64,000 nucleotides of DNA from Lentzea californiensis (lineage in GTDB: Bacteria > Actinomycetota > Actinomycetes > Mycobacteriales > Pseudonocardiaceae): positions 1 to 64,000 of the forward strand of contig NZ_JANBBE010000017.1 in assembly GCF_024648825.1 (NCBI RefSeq). Direction: 5' to 3'. Within the stretch, counting starts at the first letter, position 1. Each line of letters starts with the position of its first letter. Positions 1 through 7,660 of this stretch are shown piece by piece. Below the pieces are notes generated by a model, which saw only the letters and a list, made by a program, of their open reading frames with translations, had not been told where the DNA came from and ran no database searches. The position numbers and the translations under genes were made by a program.

Positions 1-224
1 TCGGGCAGCCCTGTGATGCCGTCGCGGGTGTGCCGTGCGATCCAGCGGCGCACGGTGACCGGCTCGTAGTGCAGCAGCTCGGCGATCTCGGGCGCGCTCA
101 TTCCGGATGCGGACAGCAGGACGATGACGATTCGGGCGGCGACTCGGCATGGTCCGTGTAGCGCGGTGACCAGTTCGAGGTGCTGGGCAGGGGTCAGATC
201 GGCGTAGACATGCGCTGGGCGCAT
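1..224 (-). CDS. IS630-type transposase, N-terminal fragment running off the window
   Basis: The frame opens at an ATG at 224 and runs off the left edge. The ~74 visible residues form a helix-turn-helix of the kind that begins IS630/Tc1-like transposases: an N-terminal 'LTPAQHLELV' helix, then 'SAPEIAELLHYEPVTVRRW', which is a recognition-helix pattern. The DDE catalytic domain would lie outside the window, so I cannot tell whether the element is complete. The bases between 225 and 346 carry no gene and probably include the outer end of the element. I did not identify its terminal inverted repeat. Its presence fits the string of broken genes over the next 12 kb. Confidence 0.7.
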   Translation of the reverse strand, partial: MRPAHVYADLTPAQHLELVTALHGPCRVAARIVIVLLSASGMSAPEIAELLHYEPVTVRRWIARHTRDGITGLP

Positions 225-346
225 ACTGGTGAAGGCCTCGTTGTGGTGGGTTCAGGTGTGGTAACCGAATCCAACACGACGAGGCTCTTCACGTTCCCGG
301 CAAGGTCAACTCTCGCGAGTTACAGACACAACTTCTGGCAACAGGC

Positions 347-751
347 TTAGAGATAGCCCTCGGACGGACCGGGTCCGCGCCGCCGCATCGCCTTGTCGTA
401 CAGCTGGGGAGCGAACTTCACCATCAGCACGGCCGCCAGGTTCGTCAGGAACACCATCACGGTGTAGGCGAAGCACACGATCACCAGCCACGTCGGCAGC
501 CGGGTGAACACGCCGACGAACAGGCAGGTGAACGGCAGCAGGACGCCGAGTGCGTTCAACACCACCAGGTCGACCAGCATCGACCGGATCGCCCGCGCGA
601 AGCCCTGCTCGATGCCAGGGTCGGGATCGTCCACGAGGTCGGCCGGATGGCGCGGCAACCCGCTGATCAACGCACCGGCCGCTACGGTCAGGAAGATCGT
701 GAACAGCACGGCGGCCGTGGACAGGAACTGCGTCGCGTCGGTAGCTCGCAC
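347..751 (-). CDS. Small multi-pass membrane protein, unknown function
   Basis: A 134-residue protein with a GTG start at 751, preceded by a G-rich stretch (GGGGGATTT) that can serve as a ribosome binding site. Three hydrophobic segments are visible: about residues 7-32, 59-80 and 86-110. The short polar C-terminus is rich in Arg, Gly and Pro. I do not recognise a family. A strong hairpin lies directly upstream (765-790), so the gene is probably insulated from transcription coming from the right. The longer overlapping frame on the same strand has no membrane pattern and was discarded. Confidence 0.6.
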   Translation of the reverse strand: MRATDATQFLSTAAVLFTIFLTVAAGALISGLPRHPADLVDDPDPGIEQGFARAIRSMLVDLVVLNALGVLLPFTCLFVGVFTRLPTWLVIVCFAYTVMVFLTNLAAVLMVKFAPQLYDKAMRRRGPGPSEGYL

Positions 752-764
752 AAATCCCCCAGAT

Positions 765-790
765 GCCCGGCGCCCAGGCGGGCGCCGGGC
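765..790. terminator. Perfect 11-bp hairpin, probable terminator
   Basis: GCCCGGCGCCC (765-775) and GGGCGCCGGGC (780-790) pair perfectly around a 4-nt loop. There is no T-run. GC-rich hairpins without a U-tract are common transcription ends in actinobacteria. It lies between the enoyl-reductase remnant and the start of the membrane protein gene, both on the minus strand. Confidence 0.5.
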
Positions 791-791
791 A

Positions 792-987
792 CTGCGATCT
801 GCAGTCCACGAAGTGCACGCCGCCGTCGACGAAGAGTATCGAACCGGTGTTGGCGGGGAACCAGTCGGACAGCAGGCCGCACAGGCACCCGCGGCTATCA
901 GGACCTCGTCCAGATCGACGAGTGGTTTTCCACGTCACTGGTCGGCATCCGCGCGACTGGTGCGCGCTCCGTGGTGCGGCCTCGGGC
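792..987 (-). pseudogene. Remnant of a FabI/InhA-like enoyl-ACP reductase C-terminus
   Basis: On the minus strand about 893-792 reads 'GLLSDWFPANTGSILFVDGG', the hallmark end of NADH-dependent enoyl-ACP reductases (compare the SDWxPATTGxxxxxDGG pattern of FabI/InhA). Just upstream (987-928), in a different frame, 'TTERAPVARMP' resembles the preceding FabI segment. The two pieces are separated by at least one frameshift and by in-frame stops near 898. The N-terminal Rossmann part is absent. This is a decayed gene fragment with no function expected. The family assignment rests on this short motif. Confidence 0.55.
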
Positions 988-1386
988 GAAGTCGAGCCAG
1001 GTGTTGCGGCCCCGAGCGTCTTGAACGCGAGCTGACCCGGCAATCGGTCTTGAGGACCAGGCATCACAACGCCCGGCTCGCGGCTCAACGGTCCGGCGCA
1101 GAGTTATGGCACTCCACACGCTCGCCGCGGTCTCCACCCGTTGCGAGAGGCTTCGACGCGCGCCGCGAACAATGCCGCTCAGCAGGAGGAAGCCTCACGC
1201 GCTCGAACTCGGTGATCGTCGCCAAATCCCAGAAGGTTCTCGCAGGCCAGATTCTGAGAGAACTCTCTTGTGATCGGGCGGTAACGGTCTCCACCGTCGG
1301 AACGACTTCAGTTCGTACTGCGGCAATGTCCTCGTGGAGGGAGAGACCTGAGCATCCGCAGGGGTTGTCCGGGCCGCTCGCCTGCC
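988..1386. other. No recognisable gene
   Basis: About 400 bases beyond the FabI-like remnant and before the Nudix gene stop codon. I see no frame with a plausible start, ribosome site or known motif on either strand. Base composition is slightly lower in GC than in neighbouring genes. Probably residual sequence of the decayed region. Confidence 0.4.
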
Positions 1387-2112
1387 TCAGATCTGCGACT
1401 GGCGGATGGTGGCGGAACGCATCAGCGGCGGGAAGAGCAATGGTGCGGTTCCCCTGCGGTAGAGCGCGGCCGGTCGGCCGATCTCCGGAACCCTGCGCTC
1501 GCCCGTGGGCACGAGGAAGTTCTCCGCTCCGGTTACTTTGCGGCGGAAGTTGCTCGGGTCGAGCGAGAACCCCCACACCACCTCGTACACCCGGCGGAGA
1601 TCACTTATGGAAAATGGCTCGGTGCAGAAAGCAGCGGCAACGGTCGTGTATTCCAGGTGAGAGCGCGCCAATTCGAGGGCCTCGCGCAGGATCACGGCGT
1701 GGTCGAAGGCGAGGTCGTCGAAGTCCACCGATTCCACCGGCACCCAGCTCGCCGCCCGGGCGTCGGTGCCCGCCACCGGGGTCGACAGGTTCGGGACCAG
1801 GGCCAGGTACGCCACCGTGATCACCCGGCCGCGCGGGTCACGGCCGGGATCACCGTAGGTCTTCAGCTGTTCCAGGTGCAGTCGCCGTCCGTCGAGCCCG
1901 GTCTCCTCGCTCAGTTCGCGCAGCGCCGTCTCGTTCAGCGTCTCCCCGTCGCGGACGTAGCCGCCGGGCAGTGCGGGTCTGCCGATGAACGGCTCCTTGC
2001 CTCGCTCCACCAGCAGTACCTGCAGCCGGTCGGCCTTGATCGTGAAGATCACCAGGTCGACCGTCACGGCGACGCCGGTGGCGTGCCGCCGTGGGGGAAC
2101 TTCACTGATCAC
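1387..2112 (-). CDS. NrtR-like Nudix protein with C-terminal winged helix
   Basis: 241 residues from a GTG at 2112, which has a GGTGAGGTC-type site just upstream. Residues ~51-73 form a perfect Nudix box: G51-x5-E57-x7-RE-L-x-EE-x-G-L. About residues 155-225 match the winged-helix tail of the NrtR family (NAD-metabolism repressors that bind ADP-ribose through the Nudix domain), including a conserved-looking 'GRPAALYRRG' end. Many NrtR regulators have a degenerate Nudix box. Here it is intact, so the protein may both hydrolyse and sense an ADP-ribose-like nucleotide. It is divergent from the 2200-5366 operon, and two identical-core dyads (2130-2182) lie between them. I infer that it controls that operon and itself. 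Confidence 0.85.
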   Translation of the reverse strand: MISEVPPRRHATGVAVTVDLVIFTIKADRLQVLLVERGKEPFIGRPALPGGYVRDGETLNETALRELSEETGLDGRRLHLEQLKTYGDPGRDPRGRVITVAYLALVPNLSTPVAGTDARAASWVPVESVDFDDLAFDHAVILREALELARSHLEYTTVAAAFCTEPFSISDLRRVYEVVWGFSLDPSNFRRKVTGAENFLVPTGERRVPEIGRPAALYRRGTAPLLFPPLMRSATIRQSQI

Positions 2113-2129
2113 GACCTCACCATACCCCC

Positions 2130-2182
2130 TAATGGTCGGATTGACCTGAACTCCGGCAACACTTATGGTCAGGATGACCCAT
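2130..2182. promoter_or_regulatory. Two operator-like dyads in the Nudix/operon divergent promoter
   Basis: Two 20-bp sites, 2130-2149 and 2163-2182, share 13 of 20 bases. Each contains the perfect dyad GGTC-N5-GACC (2134-2146 and 2167-2179). Their centres are 33 bp apart, about three helical turns, so a dimeric regulator could bind both on the same DNA face. The first site lies ~20 bp upstream of the Nudix GTG. The second ends 17 bp before the ATG at 2200. The likely binder is the adjacent NrtR-like protein, by inference from position. Confidence 0.6.
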
Positions 2183-2199
2183 AGTCCGGAGGTGGCGAC

Positions 2200-3876
2200 A
2201 TGGGCAGCGCTTCGACAGCGCCCGGCACGGTGCTCGACGGTCAGCTGAACACAGCTACCCGGCGTCTGTGCGCTGGCGTTTATCTCAACCGGCACTTCCT
2301 CGATCTGGTCGTCCGCGGAGTGCACAACGACTCCCGGCATCGGGTGGCGCCGTCCTACGGGTTCGATCTCGTCCCGGTGCTTGAGCACGCCCGGCGGGCG
2401 TGGGTGCTGCGCACCGTGCACCAGATGTGCACGTTCGCGGTGTTCACGGCCGGGCTGCTCACCGACGTCACGGCGACCGTGCTGGCCGGGTGTGCCATCG
2501 CGGCGATGCCACTGGTGGCGAGCTTGTCCAGTGCGTTCCTGAAAGCGGTGAAGCTCAAGGGGCGTTCGCTGAGTCTGAAATGGCGCGGCAAGGGGGTACC
2601 GGCCAAGGAGGAACAAGCGCTGAAGGAACAGGTTCACCGGTTCTTCCTGAATCTCGGCGGTTGCGCGATGCTCGCTGCCGGCGTGGTTTTCATCGCCGAT
2701 CACGCACGCACTTCTCTGTCGACCTCGCTACCGCAGGGCGCCGTTCTGCTTTCGGTGACGGCTGTGCTCGTGGCCGCCGCGGGCGTGGTCCGGCAACTCG
2801 CCGTGAACCGGTTGCATTGTGCCGAGAACCTCCGTCCCGCCCGCCTGTCCAAGCGATCAGAAGTGGTCGACGTGCAACAGACCAGCGCATTGGTGGTGTA
2901 CGGCCATCGCTATTCGACCTATGGCACTCCGAGTCCCTTTCTGGGTAGTGGAATCGTGCACCGGTGGCCGCAGTGGTCGATTCAGCTGGTGCGCGACGAG
3001 GCCAGAAACACCGATTTCATCACGAGCGATGAACCACGTTTCGACGCCGCGGAGTTGATGCAGTTCCTCCGGAAGAATGCCACCGAGCTGGGCAGATCGC
3101 ACGAAGGACCAGGACTGCCGGGCCTGCATGTGCGAGATCGGCTGTTCATAGTGCAGGAGAAGGTGTTGTCGGCCCAGCACCTGCTGGTCACCGAACCGAC
3201 GTCCGACGAGATGGACGAGATCACCAACGATCCGAACAGCCCTCTTCAGCACTACCTGGAAGTCAGCGTCAGCAGGACGGGTGAAGTGGTGAGCACGCTG
3301 TTCATCGGCCTGGCGTTGCGAGCACGCACGCTGAACGTCGACTTCGCGCTCGGCATGCTCACGAGCCTGCCGTACGAGTTCCTCTCCGTGGACGCCCATC
3401 GGGAGAACGGCGTTGGCGCGGTCTTCCGCTCGGCGTTGCGCGCGGTGCGCGACCTTCCTCGCGAGGCCGGCGATGCGTGGCGGCTCTTCGTCGCGCCCTG
3501 GGTGGTGGCCCGCGCGCTGTACGCCCGGCGGGACCGAGCCCTGATTCCGAAGCGGAACAAGGGCATCGGTCCGCGCTTCAGCATTCGCCAGGAGATCGAA
3601 CGGTACGACCGGAGCCGGGACGTCGCGTTCGACCGCCGGGAGATCGAGGAGAACAAGAACGTCGTCCTCAACACCCTGCTCGACTCCATCATCGAGTTCC
3701 TCAAGGCGAAGGGGATGGATGTCTCCGCGGTCAAGGGACAGGTCACCACCATCATCAACGCCAACGTCTTCAGCTCCGGGGAACTCAAGATTGACAACTC
3801 GGCGGTCGGCCCGAACGCCCAGGTGAACCAGCCGAACCCGGACAACCCGGGGAACAAGCCAGGAGCAGAGGCATGA
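2200..3876 (+). CDS. Membrane protein with C-terminal homotypic-type motif; first gene of nucleosidase operon
   Basis: 558 residues from ATG 2200 with GGAGGTGG eight bases upstream. Hydrophobic segments at about 72-108 (probably two passes), 148-166 and 179-197 anchor it in the membrane. The rest, ~205-515, is predicted cytosolic and I do not recognise a family in it. Residues 519-544 match residues 7-32 of the next protein without gaps (11 identities in 26, most other pairs conservative), ending in the pattern S-A-[VI]-G-P-x-A-x-V-N. A Pro/Asn-rich tail follows. The gene overlaps the nucleosidase by 4 bases, so the two products are probably made together. I infer a sensor or scaffold that recruits the nucleosidase through the shared motif. 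Confidence 0.75.
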   Translation: MGSASTAPGTVLDGQLNTATRRLCAGVYLNRHFLDLVVRGVHNDSRHRVAPSYGFDLVPVLEHARRAWVLRTVHQMCTFAVFTAGLLTDVTATVLAGCAIAAMPLVASLSSAFLKAVKLKGRSLSLKWRGKGVPAKEEQALKEQVHRFFLNLGGCAMLAAGVVFIADHARTSLSTSLPQGAVLLSVTAVLVAAAGVVRQLAVNRLHCAENLRPARLSKRSEVVDVQQTSALVVYGHRYSTYGTPSPFLGSGIVHRWPQWSIQLVRDEARNTDFITSDEPRFDAAELMQFLRKNATELGRSHEGPGLPGLHVRDRLFIVQEKVLSAQHLLVTEPTSDEMDEITNDPNSPLQHYLEVSVSRTGEVVSTLFIGLALRARTLNVDFALGMLTSLPYEFLSVDAHRENGVGAVFRSALRAVRDLPREAGDAWRLFVAPWVVARALYARRDRALIPKRNKGIGPRFSIRQEIERYDRSRDVAFDRREIEENKNVVLNTLLDSIIEFLKAKGMDVSAVKGQVTTIINANVFSSGELKIDNSAVGPNAQVNQPNPDNPGNKPGAEA

Positions 3877-4694
3877 ACACGAGCGTCAACGTCAACGGGC
3901 CGATGTTCGTCGGTGGGAAGGTCAGAATCAGCGGCTCGGCGATCGGCCCCCACGCGTCGGTCAACGCGGCGCCCGGCCTGGCCGGAAGGCCGGAGCTCGC
4001 CCATCAGGTCGGAGTGATCACCATGACCGCGGATGAGACCCGCGCCGTCCGCGGGGTGCTCGAACTGGCGCCGCTCGACGACAGGTTTCACGCCGGCGAG
4101 CGTTTCACCCGCATCGTGGCGGTGCAGACACACGGCCAGGGGCAAGGTGCGGCGATGGACGCGGCACAGAGGCTGGTCGAGCGTTTCTCCCCGAAGGTGC
4201 TGGTGCTGGTCGGTATCGCCGGTGGCATCGATCCGGGCCAACGGATCGGTGACGTCGTGGTCGCCACCAAGGTCGTCGGCTACGACCTGCACAAGGAGAC
4301 ACCGGCGGGCACGCAGCGCCGGGGCCGGTACTGGGAAGCGCCGGCGACTGCCGGGCACGCCGTCGGCGAGTTCTTCTCCGCACGGGGTGAGCCCGCTGAG
4401 TTTCACGGTTTCGTGGCGCGGTCCGGCCTGATCGGCTCTGGGAACGGCGTCATCGCGCGCGGTGACGCGGAGGTCCTCAAGTACTTGCGGGGATTCAACG
4501 ACAAGACGATGGCCGTGGACATGGAGGCCGACGGGCTGGGCCAGTTCTGCCACGAGAACGGTTCCTCGCCGTGGGTCGTCGTCCGGGGAATCTCGGATCT
4601 CGCCGACGAGCAGAAGAACGACGACGCCCAGCCGCTGGCGGCGGCACACGCCGCCATCGTGGTCCGCGAGCTGATTCCCTACCTGGTCGGGTGA
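3873..4694 (+). CDS. Nucleoside phosphorylase/nucleosidase-fold protein with N-terminal shared motif
   Basis: 273 residues; the ATG overlaps the stop of the previous gene. Residues ~45-270 are a PNP/UDP phosphorylase superfamily domain. Visible landmarks are 'VGIAGGIDPGQRIGDVVVAT' (~113-132), the ribose-binding 'VDMEADG' (~215-221) and 'RGISDLAD' (~238-245), whose Asp corresponds to the catalytic acid of MTA/SAH nucleosidases. Residues 1-40 lie outside the fold and carry the motif shared with the upstream membrane protein (7-32). Related domains act as effectors in bacterial immunity; the ATP nucleosidases of Detocs-type systems are examples. Whether this one attacks ATP, NAD-derived or ordinary nucleosides cannot be read from sequence. 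Confidence 0.85.
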   Translation: MNTSVNVNGPMFVGGKVRISGSAIGPHASVNAAPGLAGRPELAHQVGVITMTADETRAVRGVLELAPLDDRFHAGERFTRIVAVQTHGQGQGAAMDAAQRLVERFSPKVLVLVGIAGGIDPGQRIGDVVVATKVVGYDLHKETPAGTQRRGRYWEAPATAGHAVGEFFSARGEPAEFHGFVARSGLIGSGNGVIARGDAEVLKYLRGFNDKTMAVDMEADGLGQFCHENGSSPWVVVRGISDLADEQKNDDAQPLAAAHAAIVVRELIPYLVG

Positions 4695-4700
4695 GACGAC

Positions 4701-5366
4701 GTGGCCGACTTCGTCATGGGTGTCGTCAGCTCGCTCGCCGCGACCGCCCTCACCGTCGCGAGCGGGTGGGTGCTCTCCAAACGGCTCCGGTGTGTGCTGA
4801 CCGCTATGTTCTCGCGACTCGCGGGCTTACCGGTGCGGCGGGTGTACGAGCGGCAGGAGCTCGCCAGCCCGGATCTGGCGCGCGACCTGGCCAACGCCCA
4901 GTGGATCCGCGTTCTGACGGGCCGCGGGAACGAGCTGACCCGCGACACGTTCAAACCCGTGTGGACGGGCGGGATGCGGCCTCCCCAGTTCATCGAGGTC
5001 CTGCTGCCCGATCTGCGGTGTGGCCCGGACTCGTGGGTCGCCCGGCGCGAAGAGGACGTGCGGCGCGCGGACCCGACCTTCTCGACCGGGTTCCTGGCTG
5101 AACAGGTCCGCACGAACACGCATTTCGTGACAGCCGCGGCCCGCCGACACGGCAACGTGGCGCTGCGCTTCTACGACCTCCCGCACACACACCGGGTGAT
5201 CGTCACCAACGAGGTGGCTTACCTGACGCTGTACGGCGGATCGGTGCACGGACGTCATTCGCCGTGCGTCGCTGCCCGGCGGCCCGGGCTGGTCTACGAC
5301 CTCGCTCTGTCGCTGTTCAACTCGGCGTGGGAGCAAAGCGAGCCGGATGACCGCACCGATGGTTGA
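4701..5366 (+). CDS. Membrane-anchored protein with possible PLD-like domain, third gene of nucleosidase operon
   Basis: 221 residues from a GTG six bases after the nucleosidase stop. One hydrophobic segment (~4-26) anchors the N-terminus. The remainder is soluble. Residues ~165-195 ('LRFYDLPHTHRVIVTNEVAY') resemble the degenerate phospholipase-D-like (PLDc) strands found in some bacterial signalling proteins, but no HxK motif is present, so catalysis is doubtful. Tight spacing indicates co-transcription with the two genes upstream. The role is unknown; a ligand-binding or membrane-docking accessory subunit is my inference. Transcription seems to end before 5516, where a new ribosome site begins. 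Confidence 0.65.
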   Translation: MADFVMGVVSSLAATALTVASGWVLSKRLRCVLTAMFSRLAGLPVRRVYERQELASPDLARDLANAQWIRVLTGRGNELTRDTFKPVWTGGMRPPQFIEVLLPDLRCGPDSWVARREEDVRRADPTFSTGFLAEQVRTNTHFVTAAARRHGNVALRFYDLPHTHRVIVTNEVAYLTLYGGSVHGRHSPCVAARRPGLVYDLALSLFNSAWEQSEPDDRTDG

Positions 5367-5515
5367 GCGGCCGGGGATCAGGACGCGCGAACGACGGCCG
5401 TCGACTTCCTCGCCGCGCGCAAGGCCTTGTCTGGCAATGCTGAGACGGTCTCCGCGAAGGACATCGGCACGACAGTGACCGTGTCGATCACCGGAGCGGC
5501 TTCAGGAGATCCACC

Positions 5516-5893
5516 ATGTTCAAAAGATCACTGACGCTCGCCTGTGCGGCGAGCCCCGTCCTCACCGCGAGCGGTGTCGCGGTCGCGGACACCGAAGGCC
5601 CGGCGGGGGAGGTCACCTCGACCTCAACGGCCTATGAAGCCAAGCTCGTCAGGCCGGCTGAACCGTTTCCCGTCCGTCCGTGCGGTCGACGCCGGCGTGG
5701 CGCAGAACGACATGCGTGCCGCGGACTTGGCAGCAGGCCGCCGAACGCCGAGGCACGGCCACGGGCGCTGGAGAAAGACCAGCCACAGATGATCACCTCC
5801 CGTGCGGTCGGCAACGGCCGCTTGATCCGACGTACGCGCTTGTCGAAGCGCCGGCCTCGTGAGCGCCGAGGCCGTGGCCGAACACTTGCTTGA
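5516..5893 (+). CDS. Short secreted protein, probably disrupted
   Basis: The ATG at 5516 has AGGAG eight bases upstream and is followed by a convincing signal peptide ('MFKRSLTLACAASPVLTASG', Ala-Asp cleavage region near residue 25). From about residue 50 the frame becomes Arg-rich with no hydrophobic or structural pattern, like a frame read out of register. I suspect an original secreted protein interrupted by a frameshift or rearrangement near 5660. No family recognised. Confidence 0.35.
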   Translation: MFKRSLTLACAASPVLTASGVAVADTEGPAGEVTSTSTAYEAKLVRPAEPFPVRPCGRRRRGAERHACRGLGSRPPNAEARPRALEKDQPQMITSRAVGNGRLIRRTRLSKRRPRERRGRGRTLA

Positions 5894-6194
5894 GGTCGCC
5901 GTTCTGAGGCCTGTCGTGCCTTACATCGAACGGGTACCGTCGGGGGCGCTGAGCCCCGCGGTGATGCTGCTGCTCGTCGCCGTCCTTGCGATGTCGTTGA
6001 CCCGCTCTGGCTTCCGCCCGATCACAGGATCCGCGGCGTCGTCAACCGGTTGTTCGACCCACACCGTCCAGCGGACGGCGCTGATAGTTTGGGGCCGTGC
6101 CGCCGCGGACCGCTGCCGGACAGCGAGCGGGTCCGAGGTGCGGCGCTACTTCAGCTCAGCCGGACCAGCGGCTCGAACAGGAAGAACAAGTCCT
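5894..6194 (+). other. No gene recognised
   Basis: This stretch is open in the same frame as the next gene, and a GTG or ATG further up could be proposed, but the translated segment has one isolated hydrophobic run (encoded near 5955-6000) surrounded by Ser/Thr/Arg-rich sequence. It lacks the pattern of a structured domain. A good signal peptide begins only at 6195, so I treat this as non-coding or decayed. Confidence 0.4.
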
Positions 6195-6983
6195 TTGTGG
6201 AAGCTCAGAACGGCTGTACTCGCTCTTGGCGTCACGGCTGCGGTCGCCGGGGGCACCCCCGCCGCCCAGGCCGCGGTCACCTGGCAGGCCTTCGACAAGA
6301 ACTGCGTGACCGTCATCGGACTCGGCGGCGCGATCGCCGGTTCGGTCTGCGCGCAGGTGCAGAAGCGCGTCACCGACACCGGTTCGATCAGCGGTTACCG
6401 CGCCAGGGTCATCGTCACCCCCGCCGAGGGCCACTCGTTGAAGCCGACCACCTACACCTGGAGCTCGGACGGCGCCACGAACCAGATCTGCACGGGCGGC
6501 TGCGCCCCGCAGACCTCCGAGTGGACCTCGGCGTGGACTCCGGTCAAGACCTCCTCCGGGACCTACACCGCCAGGGGTGAGGTCTCCGGCAGCACCATCT
6601 TCTCCGTCTCCGCCTCCTGGAGCGACTGGACGCAGATCGCCAAGAAGTGCGTCAGCGAGGCCGCCGGCAAGCTCTGCGTCTACCGGCATGAACGCGGATA
6701 CCGGGACATCTACGAGGAGCGTGCCAAGCTGACGGTCGCGCCGTCCGCCGGCAACTGGCTGGAGCCGCGGTGGGTCCGGGTCGGCATCGTCTCGGACGGC
6801 GTCGACAGCCACAAGACCCGCGACCTCTGCGACCCGTCCTGCACCCGGCGCACCGTCACCTGGTCGGCCACCGTGAGCCGGAACATCGGCAACATCGGCA
6901 GCACTTACCAGCTCTACGCGTCCGCCCAGGTCGCCCTGCCCTCCGGGGACGTCGAACTGATCAAGGCATCGCTGTCCGGCTGA
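6195..6983 (+). CDS. Secreted protein, Sec signal peptide, unknown family
   Basis: 262 residues from a TTG at 6195, chosen because AGGAAGAA lies nine bases upstream and the next residues form a classic signal peptide ('WKLRTAVLALGVTAAVAGG', cleavage after AQA around residue 29). The mature part is beta-rich, with paired cysteines (among them CTGGC, DLCDPSC, KKC, KLC) suited to extracellular disulphides. Two internally similar blocks of about 110 residues each end in 'C..C' plus a W-x-S/A strand, suggesting a duplicated beta-sandwich. No enzyme motif seen. It is convergent with the gene at 7082, with a hairpin between them. Confidence 0.65.
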   Translation: MWKLRTAVLALGVTAAVAGGTPAAQAAVTWQAFDKNCVTVIGLGGAIAGSVCAQVQKRVTDTGSISGYRARVIVTPAEGHSLKPTTYTWSSDGATNQICTGGCAPQTSEWTSAWTPVKTSSGTYTARGEVSGSTIFSVSASWSDWTQIAKKCVSEAAGKLCVYRHERGYRDIYEERAKLTVAPSAGNWLEPRWVRVGIVSDGVDSHKTRDLCDPSCTRRTVTWSATVSRNIGNIGSTYQLYASAQVALPSGDVELIKASLSG

Positions 6984-7044
6984 CCTGATCAACGTGGCCT
7001 CGGAGGAGCTGGCCCGGGCGGCAGGGGCTGAGGGGTCCTGCTGG

Positions 7045-7075
7045 GACGGCGGGCCCCGCTTCGGAGCCCGCCGTC
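7045..7075. terminator. Bidirectional terminator hairpin
   Basis: GACGGCGGGC (7045-7054) pairs perfectly with GCCCGCCGTC (7066-7075) around an 11-nt loop. It sits between two convergent genes (stops at 6983 and 7082) and can end both transcripts. Confidence 0.7.
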
Positions 7076-7081
7076 AGCTCA

Positions 7082-7555
7082 TCACGTCAGAGCGAGCGAA
7101 CTCGGCCTGTTGTTCCAGTTCTGCGAGCCGAAGCAGGTCCGCATGTCAGAGCAGTCCCTGCCGACCAGCGAGAGGAAGCTCTGCGGCGGGCCGAAGCTGG
7201 GGCCGTCCCAGAACCGCACCCGGCAGTCGTCGAGGGTGACCCACGAACTGATCCTGTCGTCCAGGAAAATGCGGGGGTACTTCTTGTTCAGCTCGTTGTC
7301 GTACGCCGTGGTGCACGTGGTGCTCGACACGAAGAGCTCGACGTCACCGGTGTAGTTGAAGCCGTCGTAGGCAACGAGAACAGTGATCTCCGCGCTTGCG
7401 GCACGCTGGGCTTCCTGACTGCTGGAGTAGCAGTCCCGCTGCCCGGACGCCAGGTCCGTGACGCAGTACCGCGCCTCGTCCGCCGACGCCGCCGCGGTAC
7501 TGGTGAACATCGCCAGCAGGACGAACAGTCCCGCCAGTAGTTGTTTCGTGCGCAT
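7082..7555 (-). CDS. Small secreted peptidase-inhibitor I36-like protein
   Basis: 157 residues from the ATG at 7555, with GGGGAGGAAACGC upstream as ribosome site. Residues 1-25 are a signal peptide ending in an ASADEA-type region. The mature domain has the crystallin-like layout of the peptidase inhibitor family I36: a cysteine near 31, 'YDGFNYTGD', and a late 'SLVGRDCSDMRTCFGSQNWN' where the inhibitor fold usually closes with a Cys and an aromatic/Asn motif. Assignment is by motif resemblance only. Expected location is outside the cell. Possible roles are inhibition of host or self proteases or a structural wall-associated role. Confidence 0.6.
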   Translation of the reverse strand: MRTKQLLAGLFVLLAMFTSTAAASADEARYCVTDLASGQRDCYSSSQEAQRAASAEITVLVAYDGFNYTGDVELFVSSTTCTTAYDNELNKKYPRIFLDDRISSWVTLDDCRVRFWDGPSFGPPQSFLSLVGRDCSDMRTCFGSQNWNNRPSSLALT

Positions 7556-7660
7556 CTTGCGTTTCCTCCCCTTGAGGTGTTGACGACGGGAACGATGCGG
7601 GTGAGGTCGTGAGGATCTCTTGCAGGGTTTCTGCATTGCGCTGGTCAAGGGGGCATTGGC

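Noticed and set aside
306-1088. 260-codon open frame on the minus strand
   Set aside because: It overlaps the membrane protein gene in another frame, lacks a ribosome site and is Arg/Pro-rich. Only its inner FabI-like segment has a homology pattern, reported as a remnant.
5376-5515. Plus-strand reading 'FLAARKALSGNAETVSAKDI' resembling the end of a TadE/TadG-like pilin protein
   Set aside because: Only ~45 codons, no start and no neighbouring pilus genes. The resemblance is too weak to annotate.
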